The notes under the pieces: generated by a model | Database searches by the model: none | What the model was told of the DNA's origin: nothing | The model's input: only the letters and a program-made list of their open reading frames with translations | Position numbers and translations under genes: made by a program | Part shown: piece by piece, positions 1-6,381 of the stretch | Layout: each line of letters opens with the position of its first letter | Numbering within the stretch: position 1 is the stretch's first letter | Source: Acidobacteria bacterium UBA6911 | Lineage (GTDB): Bacteria; Acidobacteriota; UBA6911 | DNA: 8,992 bases | Reading direction: 5' to 3' | NCBI GenBank assembly: GCA_002451015.1 | Contig: DKBB01000268.1 | Span: 911 to 9,902, forward strand

Positions 1-83
1 TCAAAAGAATGTTCCTGTACTACAAAAGATGGATTCCTCCCTGTCGAATCAGGCAGGTCTAGGTAACGAATCCAATATCCATG

Positions 84-90
84 AAAGGTG
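84..90 (+). promoter_or_regulatory. Ribosome binding site that fixes the phosphatase start
   Basis: AAAGGTG sits 7 nt before the ATG at 98. The in-frame ATG at 29 has no comparable purine-rich site before it and would add 23 hydrophilic residues ahead of the signal peptide. A six-codon ORF (81-101) overlaps the start as ATGA, but it is too short to call a leader peptide. Nothing else is recognisable in 1-97. Confidence 0.6.
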
Positions 91-97
91 TGTTGCT

Positions 98-1867
98 ATG
101 ATTCAAAAAAGACCCGAACCTGGCGAACGCTTTAAGAGAAGAAATCCATGTTCTTTTACGTTAGCTGTTCTGATAGCCACAGTCATATTGATGCCCGCTT
201 GTGCCCCTAACAGGAAACCCACAGGCAAAGAAAATACAAAAACACCCAAACTGGTTCTGCAGATCACCATCGATGCGCTGCGTGGCGATCTGGTGACCCG
301 CTACTATGACCGGCTGGGGGAGAACGGCTTTCGCTATCTCTGGGATGGAGGTACGGTCTTTGTCGATGCCCACCACAGCCATGCAAACACCGAGACCATT
401 GTCGGCCATGCGACTTTGGCGACAGGCGCACACCCTGCTGTCCACGGCATGATCGGCAACATCTGGTACGACAGAACAATAGGCCGGACGGTATACAATA
501 TTGAAGACGATAACTACAAATTGCTCACGGCAGGAGCCGGCGTGGACCAGGACGCCGAGATTGACTCTACACAGAAGGCCGCAAAAAGCGACGGCCGATC
601 GCCTTCGGCTATAATGGTCACAACCTTTGGAGATGAACTGGCCATCCATACCGCCGGAAGGGCCAGGATTTTCGGGGTGTCCGTAAAAGATCGCGGAGCC
701 GTCTCCATGGCCGGCCATGTCGGCAAGGCCTTCTGGTTTTCAAAGGCCGGCGGTGAGTTCGTTACCAGCAACTACTACTACGACAGCTACCCGGATTGGG
801 TGGTTCAATGGAACGCAAAAAAACCGGCGGCATCCTACTCCGGTAAATCCTGGGATCTGTTGAATAAGCAGGGCAACTACCTTTTCGGTGATACCGACGA
901 CCGTCCATGGGAGACGGATCTTGCCGGTTTCGGCCGTACCTTTCCCCATTCATTCGGAAACGTTGACGGAAAATATTTTACGACACTGCTGACCCTCAGT
1001 CCGGCAGGAGACCGGTTAACCCTGGACTTTGCAAAGACCTTAATAGACGCCGAGCAGCTTGGTAAAGATGCCGTTCCCGATTATCTCGGAATAAGTTTCT
1101 CCTCCACCGATTATGTCGGCCACATATTCGGGCCGTCCAGCCTTGAAAGCGAAGATAATATCCTTCAGCTCGACCGGACGCTCGCTGATCTGTTTTCATA
1201 TGTCGACGAAACTGTCGGCCTCGAGAATACGCTCATCGTTCTTTCCGCCGATCACGGCACTCCCGAGGTGCCGGGATATCTCAATGAAATGGGCATCCAG
1301 GCCGGATATGTCGAGCCCAAAAGCTGGGACAGGGAGCCGGCCCTGGCGGAATTGAAAAAGCAGTTCGGCATCGATAAGGAATTAATTGTCGGCTACGATC
1401 ACCCCTACGTCTATCTCAACCATGAGGTGATCCAAAAGAAAAAACTCGGACTCGCCCGGGTTGAAAAGGCAGTTGCCGAACAGTTGATCCAATTCGAGGG
1501 TATCGCCCAGGCAATTTCCAGCAGTGCGCTGCGCGAGGGCAATCTGCCCGATACCGCTTTGAATCATGCGATTCTCAATAACTTCAATCCGAACCGGTCG
1601 GGAGATATTTATATTGTTTTTGAACCGCACTGGTTCATCAGGGATTTTGACGGACTGGAAGTTGCCGCCACCCACGGTTCGCCATGGAGTTACGATACTT
1701 TTGTGCCCATCGCATTCGGTGGTTTGGATATCCCGGCTCAGCACGTTGCACGCAGTGTGCAAACGGTCGACATAGCTGCAACTCTGGCCGCATATCTGGG
1801 AATCAAACCGCCATCCGGTTCGGCAGGAGTTCCTTTAGTGGAAGTGTTTGCGGATATTGATGATTAG
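98..1867 (+). CDS. PafA-like alkaline phosphatase (type I phosphodiesterase/nucleotide pyrophosphatase superfamily), predicted lipoprotein
   Basis: Predicted zinc-dependent phosphate monoesterase acting outside the cytoplasm to release phosphate from organic esters. Numbered from the ATG at 98 (589 aa), the ligand set of the alkaline phosphatase fold is complete. It has D59 in IDALRGD and nucleophile T100 in TIVGHAT, followed by TGAHPAVHGMIGN. The other metal ligands are D338 and H342 in STDYVGHIFGP, D385-H386 in SADHG, and H526 in ATHGSPW. N121 and the K197-D-R199 pair match the phosphate-contacting Asn/Lys/Arg of PafA-type monoesterases, which argues for a monoesterase over a diesterase. 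The N-terminus is basic, then hydrophobic (about residues 20-33), ending in LMPAC with C35 as a possible lipidation site; the lipobox is imperfect. The ATG at 98 is preferred to the in-frame ATG at 29 because AAAGGTG lies 7 nt upstream and the signal peptide then starts properly. Family call is confident; substrate is inferred. Confidence 0.9.
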   Translation: MIQKRPEPGERFKRRNPCSFTLAVLIATVILMPACAPNRKPTGKENTKTPKLVLQITIDALRGDLVTRYYDRLGENGFRYLWDGGTVFVDAHHSHANTETIVGHATLATGAHPAVHGMIGNIWYDRTIGRTVYNIEDDNYKLLTAGAGVDQDAEIDSTQKAAKSDGRSPSAIMVTTFGDELAIHTAGRARIFGVSVKDRGAVSMAGHVGKAFWFSKAGGEFVTSNYYYDSYPDWVVQWNAKKPAASYSGKSWDLLNKQGNYLFGDTDDRPWETDLAGFGRTFPHSFGNVDGKYFTTLLTLSPAGDRLTLDFAKTLIDAEQLGKDAVPDYLGISFSSTDYVGHIFGPSSLESEDNILQLDRTLADLFSYVDETVGLENTLIVLSADHGTPEVPGYLNEMGIQAGYVEPKSWDREPALAELKKQFGIDKELIVGYDHPYVYLNHEVIQKKKLGLARVEKAVAEQLIQFEGIAQAISSSALREGNLPDTALNHAILNNFNPNRSGDIYIVFEPHWFIRDFDGLEVAATHGSPWSYDTFVPIAFGGLDIPAQHVARSVQTVDIAATLAAYLGIKPPSGSAGVPLVEVFADIDD

Positions 1868-2168
1868 GTGCTATCGGCAAATTGGTGCCGGTTGGGATTG
1901 CACCGATTATTTCCGGTGTATGTTGAGGATTTAATATTGCGTAATTCCCTGCTGACCGTTTTGTTTCTGACCGCGACAAACGAAGCATTACCACGCTATG
2001 GCCACAGGGGCGGTCTGCAGGCGCAGATAGTTCGATTGAGTATCGAAAAATATTTAAATGGTTATGGACTCAGGATCTTTCGATATATCATGATGGAACT
2101 GCCCGGAAACGGTCTCCGGGTTCTGTCTTAAGACAAAAACTAAAGGTCGTCATTTCTCGAGGTCCAGA
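1868..2168. other. Non-coding interval between phosphatase and small exported protein
   Basis: About 300 bp without a convincing gene. A frame beginning with GTG immediately after the phosphatase stop runs to 2131 (87 codons), but it has no ribosome-binding site and no recognisable domain, and is treated as chance. Three short complementary arms lie near the start: GGTGC (1884-1888), GCACCG (1900-1905) and CGGTG (1914-1918). The middle arm could pair with either neighbour. The far end carries a GC-rich hairpin (2102-2120) and the perfect palindrome GTCTTAAGAC (2125-2134). Confidence 0.5.
2102..2120 (+). terminator. Possible weak rho-independent terminator
   Basis: CCCGGA and TCCGGG form a perfect 6-bp GC-rich stem around a 7-nt loop, followed by TTCTGTCTT, which is T-rich but interrupted. 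It could end transcription from the phosphatase gene, about 235 bp upstream, but the poor U-tract and the distance make this uncertain. Confidence 0.3.
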
Positions 2169-2633
2169 ATGAACCGGAAAATTTATACGCGTTGTTTTTC
2201 AATATTTCTGTTGGTCGGGACTTGCTTAGGGGCTGGTTTAGCGGTTTCTGAGCTTATCCATACATCAGCCAAAGCCGAAGATAAATCGGCCGGCATAATT
2301 TCCATCAAGGGCACCTGCGAATTCATGCGCCGGCCGGGTACGTGGTCGGCGACGCTCACGCCCACTGATACCCCCGGCGTCTACAACGCGCAATACGTAG
2401 CGGCATTCAGCATGGGGGGCGGGAGTGTAGGCGGCAACCAGATGACTTACGTGGGACAAATCAAGAGCGATTTCAAAACGGCCATCTCCGGCAACGGCCA
2501 ATCCACCGGAGGCGGAGGCAACGGCAACTTCGAATTCTCCGGAAATTTCGGCGATGACGGCATCGCCAGGTGCAATTACATGGAAATCGGCGGCCAACGG
2601 AGCGGCACACTCACCGCAGAAAAACCCGAGTAA
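2169..2633 (+). CDS. Small glycine-rich exported protein of unknown function
   Basis: I do not recognise this 154-aa protein as a named family. The N-terminus has a classic Sec signal: basic MNRK, a hydrophobic stretch at about residues 10-28, then a likely signal peptidase I site after SAKA (cleavage about residue 36). The mature part is about 118 aa and begins with an IKGTC segment. It is rich in Gly, Ser, Thr and Asn (GGG runs near residues 83-89 and 113-118), with alternating polar/hydrophobic stretches suggesting a beta-sandwich or small barrel. It has exactly two cysteines, C50 and C135, near the two ends, consistent with one disulfide formed after export. GAGG at 2159-2162 lies 6 nt before the ATG and supports this start. 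It ends just before the repeat-bearing junction at 2634 onward and has no obvious operon partner. Confidence 0.7.
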   Translation: MNRKIYTRCFSIFLLVGTCLGAGLAVSELIHTSAKAEDKSAGIISIKGTCEFMRRPGTWSATLTPTDTPGVYNAQYVAAFSMGGGSVGGNQMTYVGQIKSDFKTAISGNGQSTGGGGNGNFEFSGNFGDDGIARCNYMEIGGQRSGTLTAEKPE

Positions 2634-2652
2634 GGCGTTGAAGAGGAAAAAC

Positions 2653-2680
2653 AAGCTACTCTTTTTCGGAACTCCTTCAG
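2653..2680 (+). repeat. 28-bp imperfect direct repeat, copy 1 (upstream of ATPase fragment)
   Basis: Matches 4474-4501 in the same orientation at 25 of 28 positions. The mismatches are G/A at 2655, T/C at 2664 and G/A at 2669. The shared 3' core is AACTCCTTCAG. It begins 20 bp after the stop of the small exported protein gene. The two copies bracket the truncated ATPase segment. The origin (insertion-element remnant, recombination site or dispersed genomic repeat) is not evident. Confidence 0.7.
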
Positions 2681-2727
2681 GATTGCGGGGACGATATTCA
2701 ACGGCAGTATCGCAAACACAGAGGGCT

Positions 2728-2745
2728 CTATCCGGTAGCGGATAG
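2728..2745. repeat. Perfect hairpin at the edge of the 65-bp repeat
   Basis: CTATCCG (2728-2734) and CGGATAG (2739-2745) are perfectly complementary around a GTAG loop. The right arm lies inside the 65-bp repeat, while the left arm lies outside it. At the other repeat copy (8928 onward) the left arm is replaced by VWA-gene sequence, so the repeat boundary cuts this hairpin. Confidence 0.6.
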
Positions 2746-2802
2746 GAAGAATAAGCCCATGTTTTTGGAAATCTCCCCCCTATCAGATCCATTCCTGATT
2801 CT
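2738..2802 (+). repeat. 65-bp direct repeat, copy 1
   Basis: Identical over 65 bp to 8928-8992, same orientation; the second copy is cut by the window end, so the true repeat may be longer. It begins GCGGATAGGAAGAATAAG. Here it sits between the small exported protein gene and the truncated ATPase, ending 15 bp before the ATPase ATG. A frame through the repeat is open from 2642 and stops at 2825-2827. It includes an ATG at 2759 that would give a 22-residue peptide, with no ribosome-binding site. Confidence 0.9.
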
Positions 2803-2816
2803 GATAATTCCGTCTT

Positions 2817-4307
2817 ATGTTAATTAATCACGATGAAACAGGAATGAAAGCGGGCTTTTCTCCTGAGATACTCGCTGAAGAATGGCCCCGGCAGGACGGC
2901 ATCCCTTTTGAATCCCACTATCAATATATGGCGACAATGCATCGAGGAAAAGATAGCAACCGGCTCATTGTATATTTAAAAGGTTTCGTGGAAAGCTTAA
3001 TCCCCCGTTGCAAGGATGAATTGGGCGTTCAGGGAGAAATAATGGAGTTGGACGCGGAGGCGGCCCACCACCAGGTGGAATCAATGACAAGTAAAGGTCT
3101 GCGCGTCCTGGCATTTGCGCAAAAGGAAATGACCGGGGATTCCTCATCGCTGAACTACGAGGATGTGTCGGCCGGCCTGACATTCATCGGATTGCAGGGC
3201 ATGATGGACCCGCCCAGGCCGGAGGCTGTTGAAGCCGTGTCTGCATGTCATTCGGCAGGCATAAAGGTGAAGATGATTACCGGAGACCATGTCGGCACGG
3301 CACAGGCCGTCGCCCAAGAGCTGGGAATTCTGGGAGATCCTTTGCCGGTCGGGGATCGGCAGGTGCTGAGTGGGAGCCAGATAGAAGCGCTCAGCGATGA
3401 GGAGCTGATCGACAGCGCTGCAGGTACGGCCGTTTTTGCCCGGGTGGCCCCGGCCCAGAAACTGAGGCTCGTGGAAGCCATACAGGCAGAAAAACACATT
3501 GTCGCCATGACGGGGGACGGCGTAAATGATGCACCGGCACTCCGGCAAGCGGATATCGGCATTGCCATGGGAATTACCTGCACGGAAGTGGCCAAAGAGA
3601 CCGCGGACATGGTTCTTACCGACGACAACTTTGCCACGATCGAGGCTGCTATTGAAGAAGGACGGGGCGTATATGACAACCTGATGAAGTTTGTCACATG
3701 GACACTGCCCACAAATCTGGGTGAAGGTCTGGTGATTTTGGTCGCGGTTTTTGCCGGCCTGACCCTGCCCATACTCCCGTTGCAGATTCTGTGGATAAAC
3801 ATGGCGACGGCCGTATTCCTGGGAGCGACGCTGGCGTTCGAAGCGGGAGAACCGGGGATAATGACACGCCTTCCCAGGCCCCCCGGCACCCAGATGCTGT
3901 CGAAGCCTTTAGTCTGGCGGGTCCTGTGGGTGGGATTTCTTATAATGGTCGGCAGTTATGTAGCGTTCGAACTGGCACTGATGCGAGGGCTGAGCGAAGA
4001 GACTGCTCGGACATCCGCCGTCAATCTGATCGTCTTCTGTGAAATATTCTACCTTTTCAGCTGTCGTTCTCTGAAACATTCCATTTTCAAACTGGGCTTC
4101 TTTTCAAATTCCTGGCTAATATTGGGAGTATTGATTATGGTCCTGCTGCAGCTAGCGTTTGCCTATGTCCCTTTCATGAACACAATTTTCGAAAGTGCGC
4201 CCATAGATGCCACCGAATGGATGGTCATTATTGCTTCAGGATTTATTGTTTACCTGCTTGCTGAAATAGACAAATGGCGATATCGTCGGACGAAACCAGA
4301 CGGATAG
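2817..4307 (+). pseudogene. 5'-truncated P2-type cation-transporting P-type ATPase (C-terminal part)
   Basis: The 496 residues match the C-terminal part of HAD-type cation pumps, normally about 900 aa. Present are part of the nucleotide-binding domain (WPRQDGIPFES about residue 23, KG at 55-56), DPPRPEA at 131, MITGDH at 153, the hinge MTGDGVNDAPAL at 231, and six hydrophobic segments fitting TM5-TM10 (about 300-318, 322-341, 364-388, 400-416, 431-452, 467-484). Missing are the actuator domain (TGE), TM1-4 with the PEGLP-type ion site, and the DKTGT phosphorylation loop. Without that aspartate it cannot pump. Family-like sequence seems to start around KAGFSPE (residue 11), so the break lies near 2840 and the ATG at 2817 is probably junction sequence; no ribosome-binding site precedes it. 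The remainder has no internal stop, so the loss may be recent. The transported ion cannot be assigned. Confidence 0.88.
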
Positions 4308-4473
4308 CCTCTTCCAGTTACCCCTGATGTTCCTGGACCTGGAGTTCTTTAATCTTACTGAAGTCGAAATCGGCTCAAGCGACTAATATCCGGGATCTCG
4401 GTAGCTTGATGATTGAGACGAGAGCAAGTCTGCGTTGGAGTCTCTTGCGATAATAACAGTCGATAAGAATTAT

Positions 4474-4501
4474 AAACTACTCTTCTTCGAAACTCCTTCA
4501 G
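4474..4501 (+). repeat. 28-bp imperfect direct repeat, copy 2 (downstream of ATPase fragment)
   Basis: Pairs with 2653-2680 (25/28 identical, same orientation). It lies 167 bp after the ATPase stop codon, so the repeats enclose about 1.8 kb containing only the 65-bp repeat copy and the ATPase remnant. Confidence 0.7.
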
Positions 4502-4713
4502 TATGGAAGCCGTTCCGGTTTCTTATAAGAGATTATGCGTAAACTGTTCTTGGGTTTATCGGTGGGTTTTTACACAGTTACGAAGAGATTTTACCTCAAT
4601 ATCTCTTGAATTTGCACAAGTCCATTTTTCAATAAAAACCGTTCTTGAATTGTGCCTGGAATTCCGCGCAAACTCACCTTTTCAGCTGTTTTTGAGCCGA
4701 CTCTTTCACTGCA

Positions 4714-4728
4714 AAGAGGGCCCCTCTT
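4714..4728 (-). terminator. Possible weak terminator after the TPR gene
   Basis: AAGAGGGCCCCTCTT is a near-perfect inverted repeat (6-bp stem, 3-nt loop) starting 3 bp beyond the TPR stop codon. On the minus strand it is followed only by TTTGC, so it lacks a proper U-tract. Termination here is a guess. Confidence 0.25.
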
Positions 4729-4731
4729 GCG

Positions 4732-6120
4732 TTAGCGGGGAAGTTCTCCGAATCTTTTTTGCATTTCCTCCACGTGTTTTTCCGCATCGCGGACATGGGC
4801 CAGGTCGTATATCCACCAGGGATCGTCCTCCCTGGCATTCCCGAGAGGCAATTCAAAGAGGCGCCGCATGGCTGCGATTGCCCCTTCGATATCATCGTTG
4901 CTTCTCGCCAGATGGCTCCTTGCCAGCAAGGGGGATTGCGCCGCCGGATACAGCGCAGCTGCCTGTTCGTACAGTTGCCGGGCTTCATCGAAGAGCGAAA
5001 GTCTCTCGAGTGCCCGTCCGAGGTACAGCGAATTATAATAGGAGATCTGCGGATCCTCGATCATCGCCGCCGCTTTATGCAATTCCACATAAGCTTGGTC
5101 AACATCGCCCAGAAGCAGCATAACCCTTCCAAGCCTCATATGCGCGTCGGCAAAGTAAGGATTCGCCTCAATGGTTTTGCGGTAAAATTTCCGTGCCTGC
5201 TTAAGCTCCGATTTCGCCGAACCGTAGGAGACACTTAATTCCGGAGGCAGCAGAGTATCCTGGCTCGTAGGTAACGCCCATATCTCGTGCAGCGCCCCTG
5301 CATAAAACAGTATTTTTTCGTCAGCCGGGAAAAGTTTCAGCGCCTCCTTGATGTTTTCTTGCGCATACGCCAACAGGCGGTGACTTTGCATGTAAGCGGT
5401 TGTGGCAACATACCACTGCCGGACCATGGCATCCTGCGACGGCGAAGGAGCGACCAGGTCGATCAGACTTCGCGCATATTTCCAGTGAATTTTTTTGGGT
5501 TGGACAAGAAGGCGGCCATCAACATGTATCCCTATCGTGTCGCCGAAAGGCAGGTGCTCGCCCGTTTCAAGTCCGAGCATAGCAATGTCCGTGTGCAGCA
5601 GCGCGCCCTGTTTCAGTACACGATTCAGGTTCCCCTGCTGCACCTCCTGGGCCGTCAGATGAAGTCTGTTCCTTATAGGGGCTCTGGCGATTGTTTTCTT
5701 TATGGATTTGACAGACTGTGATGCTAGCTTTGATATGAAGTCCAAAACAATATCCAGGTCTTCCTGGTGCCAGCCGCCGATTTCCGTGGCCGCCTGGTCC
5801 GCTTCGCCCGGGTTGTGCAGCAAAGTCGCTTCACGCCATTCCTCTAATTTCTGGAGTATATAGGCAGGATCCTTCTTTTTCTCGATCCTGTCCTCCGGTG
5901 GTGATGCGACGAAAGCAATTTGAAAGACGGAAACACCGTTTATTCCTGAAACAAGCGCGGATCCGATCGAAGCGGTTTTAGGATTGGTTATTGCCGGACG
6001 ATTCTGCCGATCCACAGCTTGTTTCTGGACAATGAATAACTTGACGACGCATGGTTCTCCAGTCAACCCCGTTGATATCAAGATCATAAAACTCAGAGCG
6101 CCGAAAATTTGCGTGGACAT
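4732..6120 (-). CDS. Exported TPR-repeat protein, partner of the VWA protein
   Basis: A 462-aa protein with a hydrophobic N-terminus (about residues 6-20) that looks like a signal peptide or anchor. Helical TPR-like units with alternating small and aromatic residues occupy about 232-280 (AYMQSHRLLAYAQENIKEAL), 303-352 (ARKFYRKTIEANPYFADAHM) and 360-425 (YLGRALERLSLFDEARQLYE). The middle part (about 85-230) has no recognised domain. The C-terminus contains DPWWIYDLAHVRDAE (about 433-447). A similar DPWW segment is common at the end of TPR proteins encoded beside acidobacterial VWA proteins; I recall this from family knowledge and did not search it. TPRs bind proteins, so a scaffold or assembly role for the divergently encoded VWA protein is inferred. 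The ATG at 6120 has GGTG 7 nt upstream on the minus strand (6128-6131). The last codon is CGC, then TAA. Confidence 0.8.
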   Translation of the reverse strand: MSTQIFGALSFMILISTGLTGEPCVVKLFIVQKQAVDRQNRPAITNPKTASIGSALVSGINGVSVFQIAFVASPPEDRIEKKKDPAYILQKLEEWREATLLHNPGEADQAATEIGGWHQEDLDIVLDFISKLASQSVKSIKKTIARAPIRNRLHLTAQEVQQGNLNRVLKQGALLHTDIAMLGLETGEHLPFGDTIGIHVDGRLLVQPKKIHWKYARSLIDLVAPSPSQDAMVRQWYVATTAYMQSHRLLAYAQENIKEALKLFPADEKILFYAGALHEIWALPTSQDTLLPPELSVSYGSAKSELKQARKFYRKTIEANPYFADAHMRLGRVMLLLGDVDQAYVELHKAAAMIEDPQISYYNSLYLGRALERLSLFDEARQLYEQAAALYPAAQSPLLARSHLARSNDDIEGAIAAMRRLFELPLGNAREDDPWWIYDLAHVRDAEKHVEEMQKRFGELPR

Positions 6121-6275
6121 GCTCTTTCACCGATTGGTCCAAAGTTGCATCGCTAAAATATGAACTTTTGATCGCCATTGAGCTTCTATTAAATGTCCTA
6201 TAAAATAAGTGCTTGTTCAATCAAAAATGTGTGCATAGCATTGGATAGCATTTAAAAGCGATAAGGGAATATGCC
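6121..6275. promoter_or_regulatory. Divergent promoter region for the TPR and VWA genes
   Basis: This 155-bp A/T-rich gap must carry both promoters. For the VWA gene, TTGTTC (6213-6218) and TAGCAT (6236-6241) are spaced by 17 bp. For the TPR gene on the minus strand, TTGATT (6219-6224) and TATAGG (6197-6202) are spaced by 16 bp. The two -35 candidates abut, which would couple the promoters. The 8-mer ATAGCATT occurs at 6235-6242 and 6245-6252, a 10-bp period that places both on one DNA face over the VWA -10 candidate, as an operator might. The VWA ribosome-binding site is AAGGG (6263-6267), 8 nt from its ATG. Promoter matches are by eye only. Confidence 0.4.
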
Positions 6276-6381
6276 ATGAATCGATGCCTGGCATGTTTTA
6301 CCGCCTCCTTTTTATTGTTCTGCGCGACCGGTTTTGCCCCCCAGCAGGACACGATTCCTCCGGAGAAACCTGCAGAGACTG
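6251..6381 (+). repeat. 131-bp direct repeat, parental copy at the VWA gene start
   Basis: Covers the ribosome-binding site, start codon and first 35 codons of the VWA gene. It matches 8798-8928 at 127 of 131 positions; the differences are at 6258, 6259, 6271 and 6354. Only the 6354 change is coding (isoleucine to leucine at codon 27). Confidence 0.9.

Larger units (their letters stand above)
4308..4731. other. Non-coding interval between the ATPase remnant and the TPR gene
   Basis: A 424-bp gap between convergent reading directions. It contains the second copy of the 28-bp repeat (4474-4501) and, at its right edge, a small inverted repeat. A plus-strand frame running from 4503 into the TPR gene is judged an antisense shadow. 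A 16-codon minus-strand frame (4368 down to a TAA at 4318-4320) is too short to assign. No RNA gene was recognised. Confidence 0.5.

Noticed and set aside
1868..2131. 87-codon plus-strand frame starting GTG right after the phosphatase stop
   Set aside because: No ribosome-binding site, no recognisable domain or signal, and it ends within a hairpin/palindrome region; most likely chance.
2653..2680. Reading the 28-bp repeat as the coding end of a transposase
   Set aside because: The differences between copies are mostly silent in more than one frame, but three changes are too few to show coding constraint, and no transposase motif lies nearby.
2265..2792. 175-codon minus-strand frame opposite the small exported protein
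   Set aside because: Antisense to a gene with a good signal peptide and ribosome-binding site; low-complexity composition mirrors the sense strand.
3248..3889. 213-codon minus-strand frame
   Set aside because: Lies wholly opposite the clear ATPase coding sequence; its Ser/Ala/Pro-rich product is typical of an antisense shadow.
4318..4368. Short minus-strand frame that looks like the end of a gene (FSKIKELQVQEHQG then TAA)
   Set aside because: Only 16 codons before an upstream in-frame stop, with no family recognised; not enough to call a gene remnant.
4503..5123. 206-codon plus-strand frame
   Set aside because: Two thirds of it is antisense to the TPR gene, its Arg/Pro-rich tail is shadow-like, and no ribosome-binding site precedes it.
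5978..6220. 80-codon minus-strand frame overlapping the start of the TPR gene
   Set aside because: It runs in another frame through the TPR signal peptide and stops early; the TPR frame continues into recognisable repeats, so the start at 6120 is kept.
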